Shown piece by piece: positions 18,346-26,948 of a DNA stretch of 64,000 nt. The DNA is from Novosphingobium sp. SG751A (GTDB lineage: Bacteria > Pseudomonadota > Alphaproteobacteria > Sphingomonadales > Sphingomonadaceae). Numbering within the stretch: the first letter of the stretch is position 1; each line of letters starts with the position of its first letter. The DNA lies in the NCBI RefSeq assembly GCF_013149295.1, contig NZ_JABGCB010000020.1, positions 1-64,000 of the forward strand. The letters are read 5' to 3'. The position numbers were made by a program, and so were the translations under genes. The notes under the pieces were generated by a model, which saw only the letters and a list, made by a program, of their open reading frames with translations, was not told the origin of the DNA and did not search any database.

Positions 18346-18372
18346 GTGACACGATACGAGCCATGAGGGAGG

Positions 18373-18406
18373 GCGGGTGCGGTCTTTGGCCGCACCCGCT
18401 TTTTTT
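18373..18406 (+). terminator. Rho-independent terminator
   Basis: A perfect 10-base stem GCGGGTGCGG / CCGCACCCGC, a 7-base loop and seven Ts, directly after the TonB receptor gene. It may separate the highly expressed receptor from the downstream hydrolases or act as an attenuator, since those genes continue in the same direction. Confidence 0.92.
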
Positions 18407-18455
18407 ATGTTTGCCCCCGAATTATTGCCTATCTGAAGATACGAGGATGACAGTG

Positions 18456-20672
18456 ATGAGCACCCCCAAGGTCTGGACTTCTTTGAGCGTGATGGCGCTG
18501 GCCATGGCTTCGCAGCCCGCCGCCGCGCAGGCCCCCAATGCACAGGATGTCGCCAAGGCCGACGCCCGCGCCGCCGCCACCGTCAAGGCGATGAAGACCG
18601 AAGAAAAGACCATCCTGACCCATGGCATCATGCCGATGGATCTGGGCATCGGCACGACGAAGATCCCCGCCGATGCGGTGCCGGGCGCGGGCTATGTGGC
18701 CGGGATTGATCGCCTTGGCGTGCCTGCTCTCAAGGAATCGGATGCTTCGCTGGGCGTGTCCTATGTGATGGGCCTGCGCAAGGATGGCGCAACGGCGCTG
18801 CCCTCGGGCGTGCTTCAGGCGGCGACGTGGAACCCGGAAGTGCTGTATCGCGGCGGCGCGATGATCGGCGGCGAGGCCCGCGCCAAGGGCTTTAACGTCC
18901 TGCTGGCGGGCGGCGTCAATCTGATGCGCGATCCGCGCAATGGCCGCACGTTTGAATATCTGTCCGAAGATCCGCTGCTTTCGGGCGTGCTGGTAGGCGC
19001 GGCGATCCGCGGCATTCAATCGAACCACATCATTTCCACGATCAAGCATTTTGCCCTCAACGGTCAGGAGACCGGGCGCAAATATGTCGACATCAAGATC
19101 AGCGAGGCGGCGGCCAAGGAATCCGACCTGCTGGCCTTCAAGATCGGCATCGAACAGGGCCAGCCCCTCTCGGTGATGTGCGCCTATAACCGCGTGGGCG
19201 GCCAGAACGCCTGCTCGAACGATTTCCTGCTCAACAAGGTTCTGAAGAAGGACTGGGGCTGGAAGGGCTTTGTCATGTCCGACTGGGGCGCGGTGCCGGG
19301 CGTAGAGGCCGCGATCAACGGCCTCGATCAGCAATCGGGCGAACAGCTCGACAAGGGCGTGTTCTTCACCGACCAACTTGCCGCCAAGGCGAAGGCCGAC
19401 CCGAAATGGGCGGCCCGCGTCGATGACATGAACCGCCGCGTGCTGACCGCGATCTATGCCGCGGGCATCGACAAGTTCCCCGCCGAAAAGGGCGGCAAGA
19501 TCGACTTCGCCGCCAATGCCAAGGTGGCCGAAGACGCCGCCAAGCAGGGCATCGTCCTGCTCAAAAATGAAGGCGGCCTGCTGCCCCTGATGAAGAGTGC
19601 CAAGTCGATTGCGGTGATCGGCGGCTTTGCCGATGGCGGCGTGCTGTCGGGCGGCGGTTCCTCGCAGGTACAGGGTGAAGGCGGCCCGGCCGTCACGATC
19701 CCGATCATGGGCGATGGCGTCTGGGCGGGCCTCATCGGCCAGAACTATCACCGCTCCAGCCCCTTGAAGGCGATCAAGGCGCAGGCCCCGCAAGCGAAGG
19801 TGGCCTTCCGCGACGGCCGCTACATCACCGATGCGGTGGAAAAGGCGCGTCAGTCCGAAGTGGCAGTGATCTTTGCCACGCAATACACCACCGAAGGCCT
19901 CGACGTGCCCGACCTGCATCTGCCCAATGGTCAGGACGAACTGATCGCGGCGGTTGCGGCTGCCAATCCGAACACCGTGGTCGTGCTGGAAAATGGCGGA
20001 CCGGTGGCGATGCCTTGGCTGTCCAAGGTCAAGGCCGTGGTCGAGGCATGGTATCCGGGCGCGCGCGGCGGCGAGGCCATCGCCAGCGTGCTGTTTGGCG
20101 ACACCAACCCCGGTGGCCGCCTGCCCATCACCTTCCCGGCCGGCACCGAGCAACTGCCCCGTCCCAAGCTGGACGGCAGCGACTGGGTTGAGCCGAACTT
20201 TGCCGGTGATCCCACCTCGGGCAGCGACCAGCTTCATGCCGATTATGACATCGAAGGTTCGGACGTCGGCTATCGCTGGTTTGCACGCAAGGGCCAAAAG
20301 GCGCTGTTCCCCTTCGGCTATGGCCTGTCCTACACCACGTTCCAGACCACCGGCCTTGCCCTCAAGGGCCTGACCGCCAGTTTCACGGTCAAGAACACCG
20401 GCGCGCGCGATGGCGATGAAGTGGCCCAGCTTTACCTCGCCACCCGCAATGGCGAAGTGAAGCAGCGCCTTGTCGGCTTTGCCCGCGTCTCGCTGAAAGC
20501 CGGCGAGAGCAAGCCGGTCACGCTGACCATCGACCCGCGCCTGCTGGCCGACTGGAAGGATGGCCTGTGGGTCACGCCCAAGGGCGCCTATGGCTTTGCG
20601 CTGGGCCGGGATGCGGAACATCTGGGCGAGAAGGTGAACATCACCCTGCCCGCCAAGAGCTGGAAGGAATAA
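18456..20672 (+). CDS. Secreted GH3 glycoside hydrolase
   Basis: The product is 738 residues. Of two nearby ATGs (18447 and 18456) the second has ACGAGG at proper distance. A signal peptide (cleavage near PAAAQ) precedes the N-terminal barrel with KHFALNGQETGR (about 197-208) and nucleophile Asp 276 in FVMSDWGAV. The C-terminal alpha/beta sandwich (GIVLLKNEGGLLPL) and fibronectin-III-like domain (VKNTGARDGDEVAQLYL, YGLSYTTF) complete the beta-glucosidase/xylosidase layout. The bond cleaved (beta-glucoside, beta-xyloside or arabinoside) is not determinable. It precedes the GH51 gene by 5 bases. Confidence 0.88.
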   Translation: MSTPKVWTSLSVMALAMASQPAAAQAPNAQDVAKADARAAATVKAMKTEEKTILTHGIMPMDLGIGTTKIPADAVPGAGYVAGIDRLGVPALKESDASLGVSYVMGLRKDGATALPSGVLQAATWNPEVLYRGGAMIGGEARAKGFNVLLAGGVNLMRDPRNGRTFEYLSEDPLLSGVLVGAAIRGIQSNHIISTIKHFALNGQETGRKYVDIKISEAAAKESDLLAFKIGIEQGQPLSVMCAYNRVGGQNACSNDFLLNKVLKKDWGWKGFVMSDWGAVPGVEAAINGLDQQSGEQLDKGVFFTDQLAAKAKADPKWAARVDDMNRRVLTAIYAAGIDKFPAEKGGKIDFAANAKVAEDAAKQGIVLLKNEGGLLPLMKSAKSIAVIGGFADGGVLSGGGSSQVQGEGGPAVTIPIMGDGVWAGLIGQNYHRSSPLKAIKAQAPQAKVAFRDGRYITDAVEKARQSEVAVIFATQYTTEGLDVPDLHLPNGQDELIAAVAAANPNTVVVLENGGPVAMPWLSKVKAVVEAWYPGARGGEAIASVLFGDTNPGGRLPITFPAGTEQLPRPKLDGSDWVEPNFAGDPTSGSDQLHADYDIEGSDVGYRWFARKGQKALFPFGYGLSYTTFQTTGLALKGLTASFTVKNTGARDGDEVAQLYLATRNGEVKQRLVGFARVSLKAGESKPVTLTIDPRLLADWKDGLWVTPKGAYGFALGRDAEHLGEKVNITLPAKSWKE

Positions 20673-20677
20673 GTCCG

Positions 20678-22252
20678 ATGCGCCGGATCGCTTCGCTGAT
20701 GGCCACCGCTGCGGTGGCCTTTGCAACCCCTGCCACCGCACAGGAAACCATCAACGGAGCGATCCGGGCCGACCAGTCCGGCCCGGTTCTCTCGCGCCAT
20801 ATTCAGGGCCAGTTTGCCGAGCATCTGGGCCGCGACATTTATGACGGCATCTGGGTCGGGCCGGACAGCGCGATCCCGAACACGCGCGGCATCCGCCGCG
20901 ATGTGGTCGATGCGCTCAAAGCCATCAAGGTGCCGGTGGTGCGCTGGCCGGGCGGGTGTTTTGCCGACATCTACAACTGGCGCGATGGCATCGGCCCGGC
21001 AGCCAAGCGCCCGGTGCGCAAGAATGACTGGTGGGGCGGATTGGAAACCAACGCCTTTGGCACTCACGAATTCTTCGACTTTGCCGAGCAGATCAACACC
21101 GACACCTATGTCGCGATCAACATGGCCACGGCCACGCCCGCCGTCATGCGCGAATGGATGGATTATCTGACGTCCAAGGGCGAGGACACGCTGGCGCAGG
21201 AGCGCCGCGCCAATGGCCATGCCGCCCCCTTCAAGGTTGATTTCGTGGGCATCGGCAACGAGGCATGGGGTTGCGGCGGCGCGCAGACTCCGGAATATTT
21301 CGCAAATGAATATCGGAAATTTGCAACCTTCTTTCACAAGAACGGTTCAACCTTCCACATGCATAATGACAATTCGGCTCTCCGGGTCGCATCGGGTCCG
21401 AACAATGACGACACCAAATGGATGGAAGTCGTCCTGAATAATGCAGGCGGACAGATGGATGCCATCTCGCTGCATTACTACACCGTGTGGCATGGCGACT
21501 GGGCGCAACGCGACACCGCCATGGCCACCGGTTTCCCCGTCTCGCACTGGAACGAGATCCTCTACCAGGCCTCGCGCATGGACGAAGTGCTGCGCGGGCA
21601 TGAAGCGGTGATGGACAAGGTGGACCCGAAAAAACGGATCGGCCTGTTCGTTGACGAATGGGGCACATGGTATCGCACCGAACCCGGCACCGAACCGGGG
21701 CATCTGTATCAGCAGAACACATTGCGCGATGCGCTGGTGGCGGGCATCACGCTCAATATTTTCCACGCCCATGCCGACCGCGTGCGCATGGCCAACATTG
21801 CCCAGGCGGTGAATGTGCTTCAGGCCATGCTGCTGACCGATGGCGATAAATTGGCCAAGACGCCGACCTATTACACCTTTGCCATGTACACGCCGTTTCA
21901 GGACGCCACTTTCATTCCGGTGAATGCGCCCGCCCCCATGCTCAAGGCCGAGAGCGGGTCTTTCCCCGCCTTTACCGTCAGCGCGGCCAAGGCCAAGGAT
22001 GGCAAGACCTATGTGGCGGTGGCCAATGCTGACAAGGACAAAGGCTATAAGCTTGCGCTCGACCTTGGCGGGTTGAAGGGAGCCAAGGTTTCCGGGCAGG
22101 TGCTGACAGCGGCCAAGCTGGATGCGCATAACACGCCGGGGCAGAAGGAAGAGATCGCACCGGCCATTTATACGGGCGGCAAAATCGCGGGTGGCAAATT
22201 GCTGCTGGATATTCCGGCAAAATCGGTTGTCGTCGTAAAAATCGAAGGCTAA
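20678..22252 (+). CDS. Secreted GH51 alpha-L-arabinofuranosidase
   Basis: The product is 524 residues. GGAAGGA precedes the ATG at 20678, and the first 21 residues form a signal peptide ending PATAQ. The GH51 barrel has RWPGGCFADIYNWRDGIGP (about 89-107), acid/base Glu 195 in GIGNEAWGCGG and nucleophile Glu 327 in LFVDEWGTWY; a C-terminal beta domain follows. GH51 enzymes release arabinofuranose side chains from arabinan and arabinoxylan. A secreted GH51 is less usual than the cytoplasmic form and indicates extracytoplasmic debranching. The L-arabinose product feeds the oxidative route encoded upstream. Confidence 0.9.
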   Translation: MRRIASLMATAAVAFATPATAQETINGAIRADQSGPVLSRHIQGQFAEHLGRDIYDGIWVGPDSAIPNTRGIRRDVVDALKAIKVPVVRWPGGCFADIYNWRDGIGPAAKRPVRKNDWWGGLETNAFGTHEFFDFAEQINTDTYVAINMATATPAVMREWMDYLTSKGEDTLAQERRANGHAAPFKVDFVGIGNEAWGCGGAQTPEYFANEYRKFATFFHKNGSTFHMHNDNSALRVASGPNNDDTKWMEVVLNNAGGQMDAISLHYYTVWHGDWAQRDTAMATGFPVSHWNEILYQASRMDEVLRGHEAVMDKVDPKKRIGLFVDEWGTWYRTEPGTEPGHLYQQNTLRDALVAGITLNIFHAHADRVRMANIAQAVNVLQAMLLTDGDKLAKTPTYYTFAMYTPFQDATFIPVNAPAPMLKAESGSFPAFTVSAAKAKDGKTYVAVANADKDKGYKLALDLGGLKGAKVSGQVLTAAKLDAHNTPGQKEEIAPAIYTGGKIAGGKLLLDIPAKSVVVVKIEG

Positions 22253-22292
22253 TCGTAAGCAATCATAAGTTGCACGAAGGCCGAAAGAGCCT

Positions 22293-22321
22293 TGGCCCCG
22301 CCTGTCATCCCGGCGGGGCCA
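22293..22321. other. Intercistronic hairpin
   Basis: A perfect 10-base stem TGGCCCCGCC / GGCGGGGCCA with a 9-base loop and no T-run, between the GH51 and DUF1593 genes. Similar in style to the hairpin at 6694-6716. Confidence 0.55.
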
Positions 22322-22340
22322 GCCATAACAGGAGAAAGCG

Positions 22341-23807
22341 ATGCCCCGTCTGCCCATGCTCTCGGCTGCCCTTTTGCTGGCCGCCGCGCCTGCGGTTCAG
22401 GCCGCCCCGGCAGGCGAGGCGCATCCCCGCCTCTTCGTCCTGTCCGACATCGGCAATGAACCCGACGATCAGATGTCGCTGGTGCGCCTGCTGCTCTATT
22501 CGAACGAGATCGACATCGAGGGCCTTGGCGCCACCACTTCGGTTTGGCAGCGCGAAAAGGTCAGCCCAGAGATCATGCACAAGGTGATCGACGCCTATGG
22601 CAAGGTCGCGGCCAATCTGCGCCTGCACGATCCGGCCTATCCTACCGGCGAGGCGATTGCGCAGCGCGTTTACGCCGGCCGCGCGGGCTATGGCATGGCG
22701 GCGGTGGATATGGATCATCCCAGCGCGGCCGCGCTGGCCCTGATCGAGGCGGCGCGGCGGCCTGATCCGCGCCCGCTCTGGGTGGGCCTGTGGGGCGGCG
22801 GCAATACTCTGGCCGAAGCCTTGGGCCATGCGCAAAAGACCCTTCCCGCCGCTGAATTCGATTCGCTGGTTGCCCGCCTGCGCGTCTATGCCATCAGCGA
22901 TCAGGACGATGCGGGCGCACAACTGCGCCGCACCTATCCGGGACTGTTCTGGATCGGCACGCCATCCTCGCAGGACGGCAGCGACTATGCCGCCGCGACA
23001 TGGACCGGCATTTCGGGCGACCGATACTATCGCAACGGCGCAGGCGCGAATTTCACGCCGGTTTCCAACGAATGGTTGGACAAGAACATCCGGTCGAAAG
23101 GCCCGCTGGGCGCGGCCTATCCGCATCACATGTTCATCATGGAAGGCGATACGCCCTCCTTCCTCGGCCTCATCCCCAACGGTTTGAACGCCCAGGAAAC
23201 GCCGAACTGGGGCGGCTGGGGCGGGCGCTATGTCCTGCGTCAATCGGCGGGCGAGAGCCGCAAGCTCTGGACGCAGGGAGGCGATGCCTTCATGCGCGTC
23301 ACCAGCGCCGATACGGTCGATGGCCATACCAGCGATCAGGCCACGATCTGGCGCTGGCGCGAGGCGTTTCAGAACGATTTCGCCGCGCGGATGGACTGGA
23401 CCATCCTGCCCCCCGCCAAGGCCAACCATGCGCCAAAGCCCGTGGTCAACGGCAGCGCGGGCCTTGCCCCCGTCACGCTGAAGGCCAAGGTCGGCCAGAG
23501 CCTGACGCTGGACGCCGCCGCCAGCCGCGATCCCGATGGCAGCAAGCTGACCTATCGCTGGTTCGCCTATGACGAGGCCGGGTTTGACGGCGCATCGCCC
23601 AATCCCGCCATCGAAATCGTCAATGGCAACACCGCGCGCGCCACGGTGAAGGTCGCCGCGCGCTGCGCCAAGAGCTGGCTGGATTTCCCGCAAATGAAAT
23701 GCCCGCCGGTGCGCACGGCCCATGTGATCCTTGCCGTCACCGACAATGGCGCGCCCGCGCTGACCACTTATCGCCGCATTCTGATCGAGGTGTCCGACCA
23801 TGACTGA
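22341..23807 (+). CDS. Secreted DUF1593 (nucleoside-hydrolase-like) protein
   Basis: The product is 488 residues. AGGAGAAAG precedes the ATG, and a signal peptide ends near VQAAPAG. Residues about 30-330 form the DUF1593 domain, opening with FVLSDIGNEPDDQMSLVRLL, which resembles the aspartate-rich calcium site of nucleoside hydrolases (DxxxDxDD). The C-terminal 140 residues form a beta-sandwich with a PKD-like DPDGSKLTYRWF motif. The natural substrate of DUF1593 proteins is unknown to me; members commonly neighbour pectin- and arabinan-degradation genes. Its stop overlaps the next start by 8 bases, so they are coupled. Confidence 0.82.
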   Translation: MPRLPMLSAALLLAAAPAVQAAPAGEAHPRLFVLSDIGNEPDDQMSLVRLLLYSNEIDIEGLGATTSVWQREKVSPEIMHKVIDAYGKVAANLRLHDPAYPTGEAIAQRVYAGRAGYGMAAVDMDHPSAAALALIEAARRPDPRPLWVGLWGGGNTLAEALGHAQKTLPAAEFDSLVARLRVYAISDQDDAGAQLRRTYPGLFWIGTPSSQDGSDYAAATWTGISGDRYYRNGAGANFTPVSNEWLDKNIRSKGPLGAAYPHHMFIMEGDTPSFLGLIPNGLNAQETPNWGGWGGRYVLRQSAGESRKLWTQGGDAFMRVTSADTVDGHTSDQATIWRWREAFQNDFAARMDWTILPPAKANHAPKPVVNGSAGLAPVTLKAKVGQSLTLDAAASRDPDGSKLTYRWFAYDEAGFDGASPNPAIEIVNGNTARATVKVAARCAKSWLDFPQMKCPPVRTAHVILAVTDNGAPALTTYRRILIEVSDHD

Positions 23808-25281
23808 TCTTTCCGTTTCCCGCCGAGCCGCGCTTGGCCTGATCGGGGCCACAGCTGTCGCGCCTGTCGCCGCCCGCGCGGTGGAAACGCCCGCCCTGCC
23901 CGGCGCGCTGTGGTTTTCCACGCAGGCCGATGCGCCATGGCAAAAGCAGAGCGTGCCCGCGCTAGCCGAAGTCAGCAGGGCCAGCCTGTTCGGCACCGAT
24001 GCGACGATCAATCTGGCCAATCCGCGCCAGACGATGGCGGGCTTTGGCGCATGCTTTAACGAGCTTGGCTGGGTCGCGCTCTCGCACCTGTCGCCCGCCG
24101 ACCGCCATGCCGCGATGGCCACGCTCTTTGCGCCCGATCAGGCCGCCTTCACCCTGTGCCGCACGCCGGTGGGGGCCAATGACTTTGCGCGGCGGTGGTA
24201 TTCCTATGACGAAACCCCGGGGGATTTCGATCTCAAAAGCTTTTCCACCGCCAATGACCAGCAAACGCTGATCCCCTATATCAAGGCGGCGCAGAGCTTT
24301 AACCCCGACCTCAAGCTCTGGGCCAGCCCGTGGAGCCCGCCAAGCTGGATGAAGAAGAACGGGTTTTACGCCATGGCCAAGCCTTGGCCCGGCGCGCCCG
24401 AAACCGGCATCCGCGACGATCAGACCGGCCGCGAAGGCGAGGATGCCTTCATTCAGGAAGACCGCTATTTCGACGCCTATGCGCGCTATTTCCGCCGCTA
24501 TGTCGAGGATTACGCCAAGGCGGGCATCACCATCGGCACGGTGATGCCGCAGAACGAATTCAACTCGGCCCAGCCCTATGCCTCCTGCACATGGACGCCG
24601 CAGGGGCTGGCGCGGTTCCTGCCCTTCCTTGGCCGCGAAATGGACAAGGTGGGGGCCAAGGTGTTCTTCGGCACGCTCGAACGCGGCAAGGTCGAAATGC
24701 TCGACGCGGTGCTGGCCGACCCCAAGGCGGCGGCGGTGATCAAGGGCGTGGGTGTGCAATGGGACGGCAAGCGCGCCCTGCCCCAGATCGCGCGCCAATA
24801 TCCGCAGATGGAAATCTGGGCCACCGAATGGGAATGCGGCACCTCGGCCAATGACTGGCACTATGCCCGCTATGGTTGGACCAATCTGCGCCGCTATATC
24901 GAATTTGGCGCCAGCGCATGGGATTACTGGAACGCCGCCCTGCCCACGGGCGGACTGTCGCCATGGGGTTGGCCGCAAAACAGCCTGATCGTGGTCGATC
25001 CGGTCACGAAATCATGGCGGCTGACGCCCGATTACTGGCTGATGCGCCACCTCTCCTCCTATGTGAAGCCGGGCGCGCGGGCGCTCTCGGTGGACAGTTT
25101 CCTTGGCTTTGACGATAATATCGCCTTCCGCAATCCCGATGGCAGCGTGGTGCTGATCGCCAACAACGCGCTGGGGCAAAAGCAGAAGGTGCGTTATGCG
25201 CTGGGCGGCAAGGCATTGACGCTGGAACTGGCGGCTGATTCGCTCAACACGATCGTGCTGCCGGCCGGCGCGCTGGGATAA
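23800..25281 (+). CDS. Secreted GH30-type glycoside hydrolase
   Basis: The product is 493 residues. The N-terminus SVSRRAALGLIGATAV is Tat-like (twin arginine at 8-9). The (beta/alpha)8 barrel begins at QTMAGFGACFNELG and contains WASPWSPPSWMK, acid/base Glu 253 in MPQNEFNS and probable nucleophile Glu 343 in IWATEWECG. A beta-sandwich tail ends with the family-typical DSLNTIVLPAG. GH30 members cleave beta-1,6-glucan or galactan, beta-glucosides or xylans; beta-1,6-galactan would fit an arabinogalactan locus. The subfamily is not assignable by eye. Confidence 0.85.
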   Translation: MTDLSVSRRAALGLIGATAVAPVAARAVETPALPGALWFSTQADAPWQKQSVPALAEVSRASLFGTDATINLANPRQTMAGFGACFNELGWVALSHLSPADRHAAMATLFAPDQAAFTLCRTPVGANDFARRWYSYDETPGDFDLKSFSTANDQQTLIPYIKAAQSFNPDLKLWASPWSPPSWMKKNGFYAMAKPWPGAPETGIRDDQTGREGEDAFIQEDRYFDAYARYFRRYVEDYAKAGITIGTVMPQNEFNSAQPYASCTWTPQGLARFLPFLGREMDKVGAKVFFGTLERGKVEMLDAVLADPKAAAVIKGVGVQWDGKRALPQIARQYPQMEIWATEWECGTSANDWHYARYGWTNLRRYIEFGASAWDYWNAALPTGGLSPWGWPQNSLIVVDPVTKSWRLTPDYWLMRHLSSYVKPGARALSVDSFLGFDDNIAFRNPDGSVVLIANNALGQKQKVRYALGGKALTLELAADSLNTIVLPAGALG

Positions 25282-25296
25282 GACGCCATAAGCCCA

Positions 25297-25340
25297 TTGA
25301 CCATGCGTGCGGGGCGATCCAAACCTGCACGCATGGTCAA
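25297..25340. other. Strong hairpin over candidate start codons
   Basis: A perfect 14-base inverted repeat, TTGACCATGCGTGC (25297-25310) and its complement (25327-25340), with a 16-base gap. It is 16 bases past the GH30 stop and covers the possible ATG starts (25303, 25333) of the next gene. No T-run follows. It could be the end of the polysaccharide transcript, an operator, or a translational control element. Confidence 0.7.
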
Positions 25341-26229
25341 GCTGTCATCCTCCGATTCCATCCGGCCCCGGTCAAACTATTTCACCAGCCAGACCCTGCG
25401 CCTGCATTATCTGGAATGGGGCGATCCCAATGCTCCGGTGCTGGTGCTGCAACATGGCGGGTTCGATCACGCCCGCTCGATGGACTGGCTGGCGCGCGAA
25501 TTGGCCGGGGAATGGCGGGTGATCGCGCCCGACCTGCGCGGGCATGGCAACAGCGCATGGTCGCCCGACGCTGATTACACAATGGCTGCGTTCCTGATGG
25601 ATTTCGCCAATCTGGCCGATGCGCTTGGTCAGGAGAAACTGACCATCTGCGCCCATTCGCTGGGCGCGATGGTGACCACGCGCTATGCCGGAATCTTCCC
25701 CGACCGAGTGGCGCGTTTCGTCAATATCGAGGGGCTGGCCCTGTCGAGCGGGCGCAATTCACAGCGGATGATCCAGCCCTTTGCCGCGCGCGTCGCCAAC
25801 TGGATTCGCCTGCATCAGGAAGCGGCCAGGCGCAACCACAAGCGCTATCCATCCGAGGAGGACGCCTTTGCCCGGATGCGGGAAAAGAACCCCTATCTCT
25901 CCGACGATCAGGTTCGCCATCTGACCCATCATGCGCTGCGCAGCAATGATGATGGCACCTATAGCTGGAAATTCGATCCCCGGCTCAACATCTGGCCGGT
26001 GCTGGATTTCCCGGAAGAGGAAGTGATCGCCATGTGGCAGGCCGTCACCTGCCCGATGCTGTTTCTGCACGGCAGCAACACGTTCATGCCCAATCCGGGC
26101 AAGGACGGGCGAATCGAGCATTTCCGCAACGCCCGCCTGATCGAATATGAAAATGCCAGCCACTGGCTCCACCATGACCGCTTTCCCACGGTGCTGGAGG
26201 ATATTCGGGCCTTTCTGGCCGAGGGTTAA
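25333..26229 (+). CDS. Alpha/beta-hydrolase
   Basis: About 298 residues. The start is uncertain: 25303 and 25333 are both inside a hairpin and neither has a clear ribosome-binding site. The fold is clear: VLQHGGFDHARS oxyanion loop, PDLRGHGNS, nucleophile elbow CAHSLGAMV (Ser with a CAHSLG context instead of GxSxG), and C-terminal NASHWLHHD with the catalytic histidine. The closest families are epoxide-hydrolase/haloalkane-type or esterase-type enzymes. It may be the first gene of the catabolic island rather than part of the sugar locus. Its stop codon overlaps that of the convergent TetR gene. Confidence 0.75.
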   Translation: MVKLSSSDSIRPRSNYFTSQTLRLHYLEWGDPNAPVLVLQHGGFDHARSMDWLARELAGEWRVIAPDLRGHGNSAWSPDADYTMAAFLMDFANLADALGQEKLTICAHSLGAMVTTRYAGIFPDRVARFVNIEGLALSSGRNSQRMIQPFAARVANWIRLHQEAARRNHKRYPSEEDAFARMREKNPYLSDDQVRHLTHHALRSNDDGTYSWKFDPRLNIWPVLDFPEEEVIAMWQAVTCPMLFLHGSNTFMPNPGKDGRIEHFRNARLIEYENASHWLHHDRFPTVLEDIRAFLAEG

Positions 26230-26831
26230 ACCTGTCTGGCTGCCATGTCCGGCCCCAAGGCATAGGCGGTGGTGCGGCGAAACTCCTGACGCAGCCGCGC
26301 CTCGCTCCAATGGTCGCGGTCGAACAGGGCCTGTATCGCAATGCCATACAACGCGTTGCTGATGGCTTGCGCCGCGCCCTGCGCCTGTTCGTCCTCCATC
26401 CCGGTCGAGCGCAGATAGGCCGCCACCCGCTCAACCGTCTGATACAGGCCTACCGCATGTTCGGCGGCCAGCACCGGATCATGCAGCGCCGCGCTCCAGA
26501 AATGCAGCCATGCCGCCCAATTGTCGCGCTGCGCCGCACTGATGGGCAAGAGTTCCTCGATGGCGCGCACCGCCCCATGCGCCCGGTCCGACAGCGCCGC
26601 ATCGCGCATCGCGGCGGCCCGCGCATTCACATGGCGATAGGTTTCCAGCACCACCTCATCCTTGTTGCGGAAATGGTGGCTGATGACGGTGGTCGAACAA
26701 TCCATCCGCCGCGCCAGATTGCGGAAGGTGATCTCGCCCAGCCCGCCCTCGACCAGCAATTGGGCCGCGCAGGCAATCACTTCGGCGCGGCGCAGATCGG
26801 CAGCGGTGGGGGGGGGAGCAAGATCGTTCAT
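26226..26831 (-). CDS. TetR-family regulator divergent from the P450 operon
   Basis: The product is 201 residues. The HTH spans about residues 16-60 (LLVEGGLGEITFRNLARRM, then CSTTVISHHFRNKDEV), followed by a helical ligand-binding domain. Starting at ATG 26831, it is transcribed away from the P450 gene across a 117-base gap with a clear tandem operator candidate. It is likely an autorepressor that also controls the P450-ferredoxin operon and responds to the substrate or a metabolite. The ligand is unknown. Its last 4 bases overlap the end of the hydrolase gene. Confidence 0.82.
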   Translation of the reverse strand: MNDLAPPPTAADLRRAEVIACAAQLLVEGGLGEITFRNLARRMDCSTTVISHHFRNKDEVVLETYRHVNARAAAMRDAALSDRAHGAVRAIEELLPISAAQRDNWAAWLHFWSAALHDPVLAAEHAVGLYQTVERVAAYLRSTGMEDEQAQGAAQAISNALYGIAIQALFDRDHWSEARLRQEFRRTTAYALGPDMAARQV

Positions 26832-26850
26832 AGTCGGATATGACTGCGCG

Positions 26851-26890
26851 ATAAAACAGGCGTTGTACAGATAAAACATCTGTTGTATCT
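26851..26890. promoter_or_regulatory. Tandem 20-base operator candidate between TetR and P450 genes
   Basis: Two adjacent 20-base units both read ATAAAACA-N3-GTTGTA (26851-26870 and 26871-26890; 14 of 20 positions equal). Across their junction a perfect dyad ACAGAT-N5-ATCTGT occupies 26867-26883. The 20-base period is two helical turns, which suits two TetR dimers on one face of the DNA. Confidence 0.6.
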
Positions 26891-26948
26891 AGCACTAAGG
26901 TGCAGGATTCTATAGCCTGTCCAAAGAACAAAATATTGGAGGATGACC

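Noticed and set aside
16036..20741. Long minus-strand open frames opposite the TonB receptor and GH3 genes
   Set aside because: Composition is typical of antisense shadows; the plus strand has complete, motif-bearing proteins with signal peptides and ribosome-binding sites.
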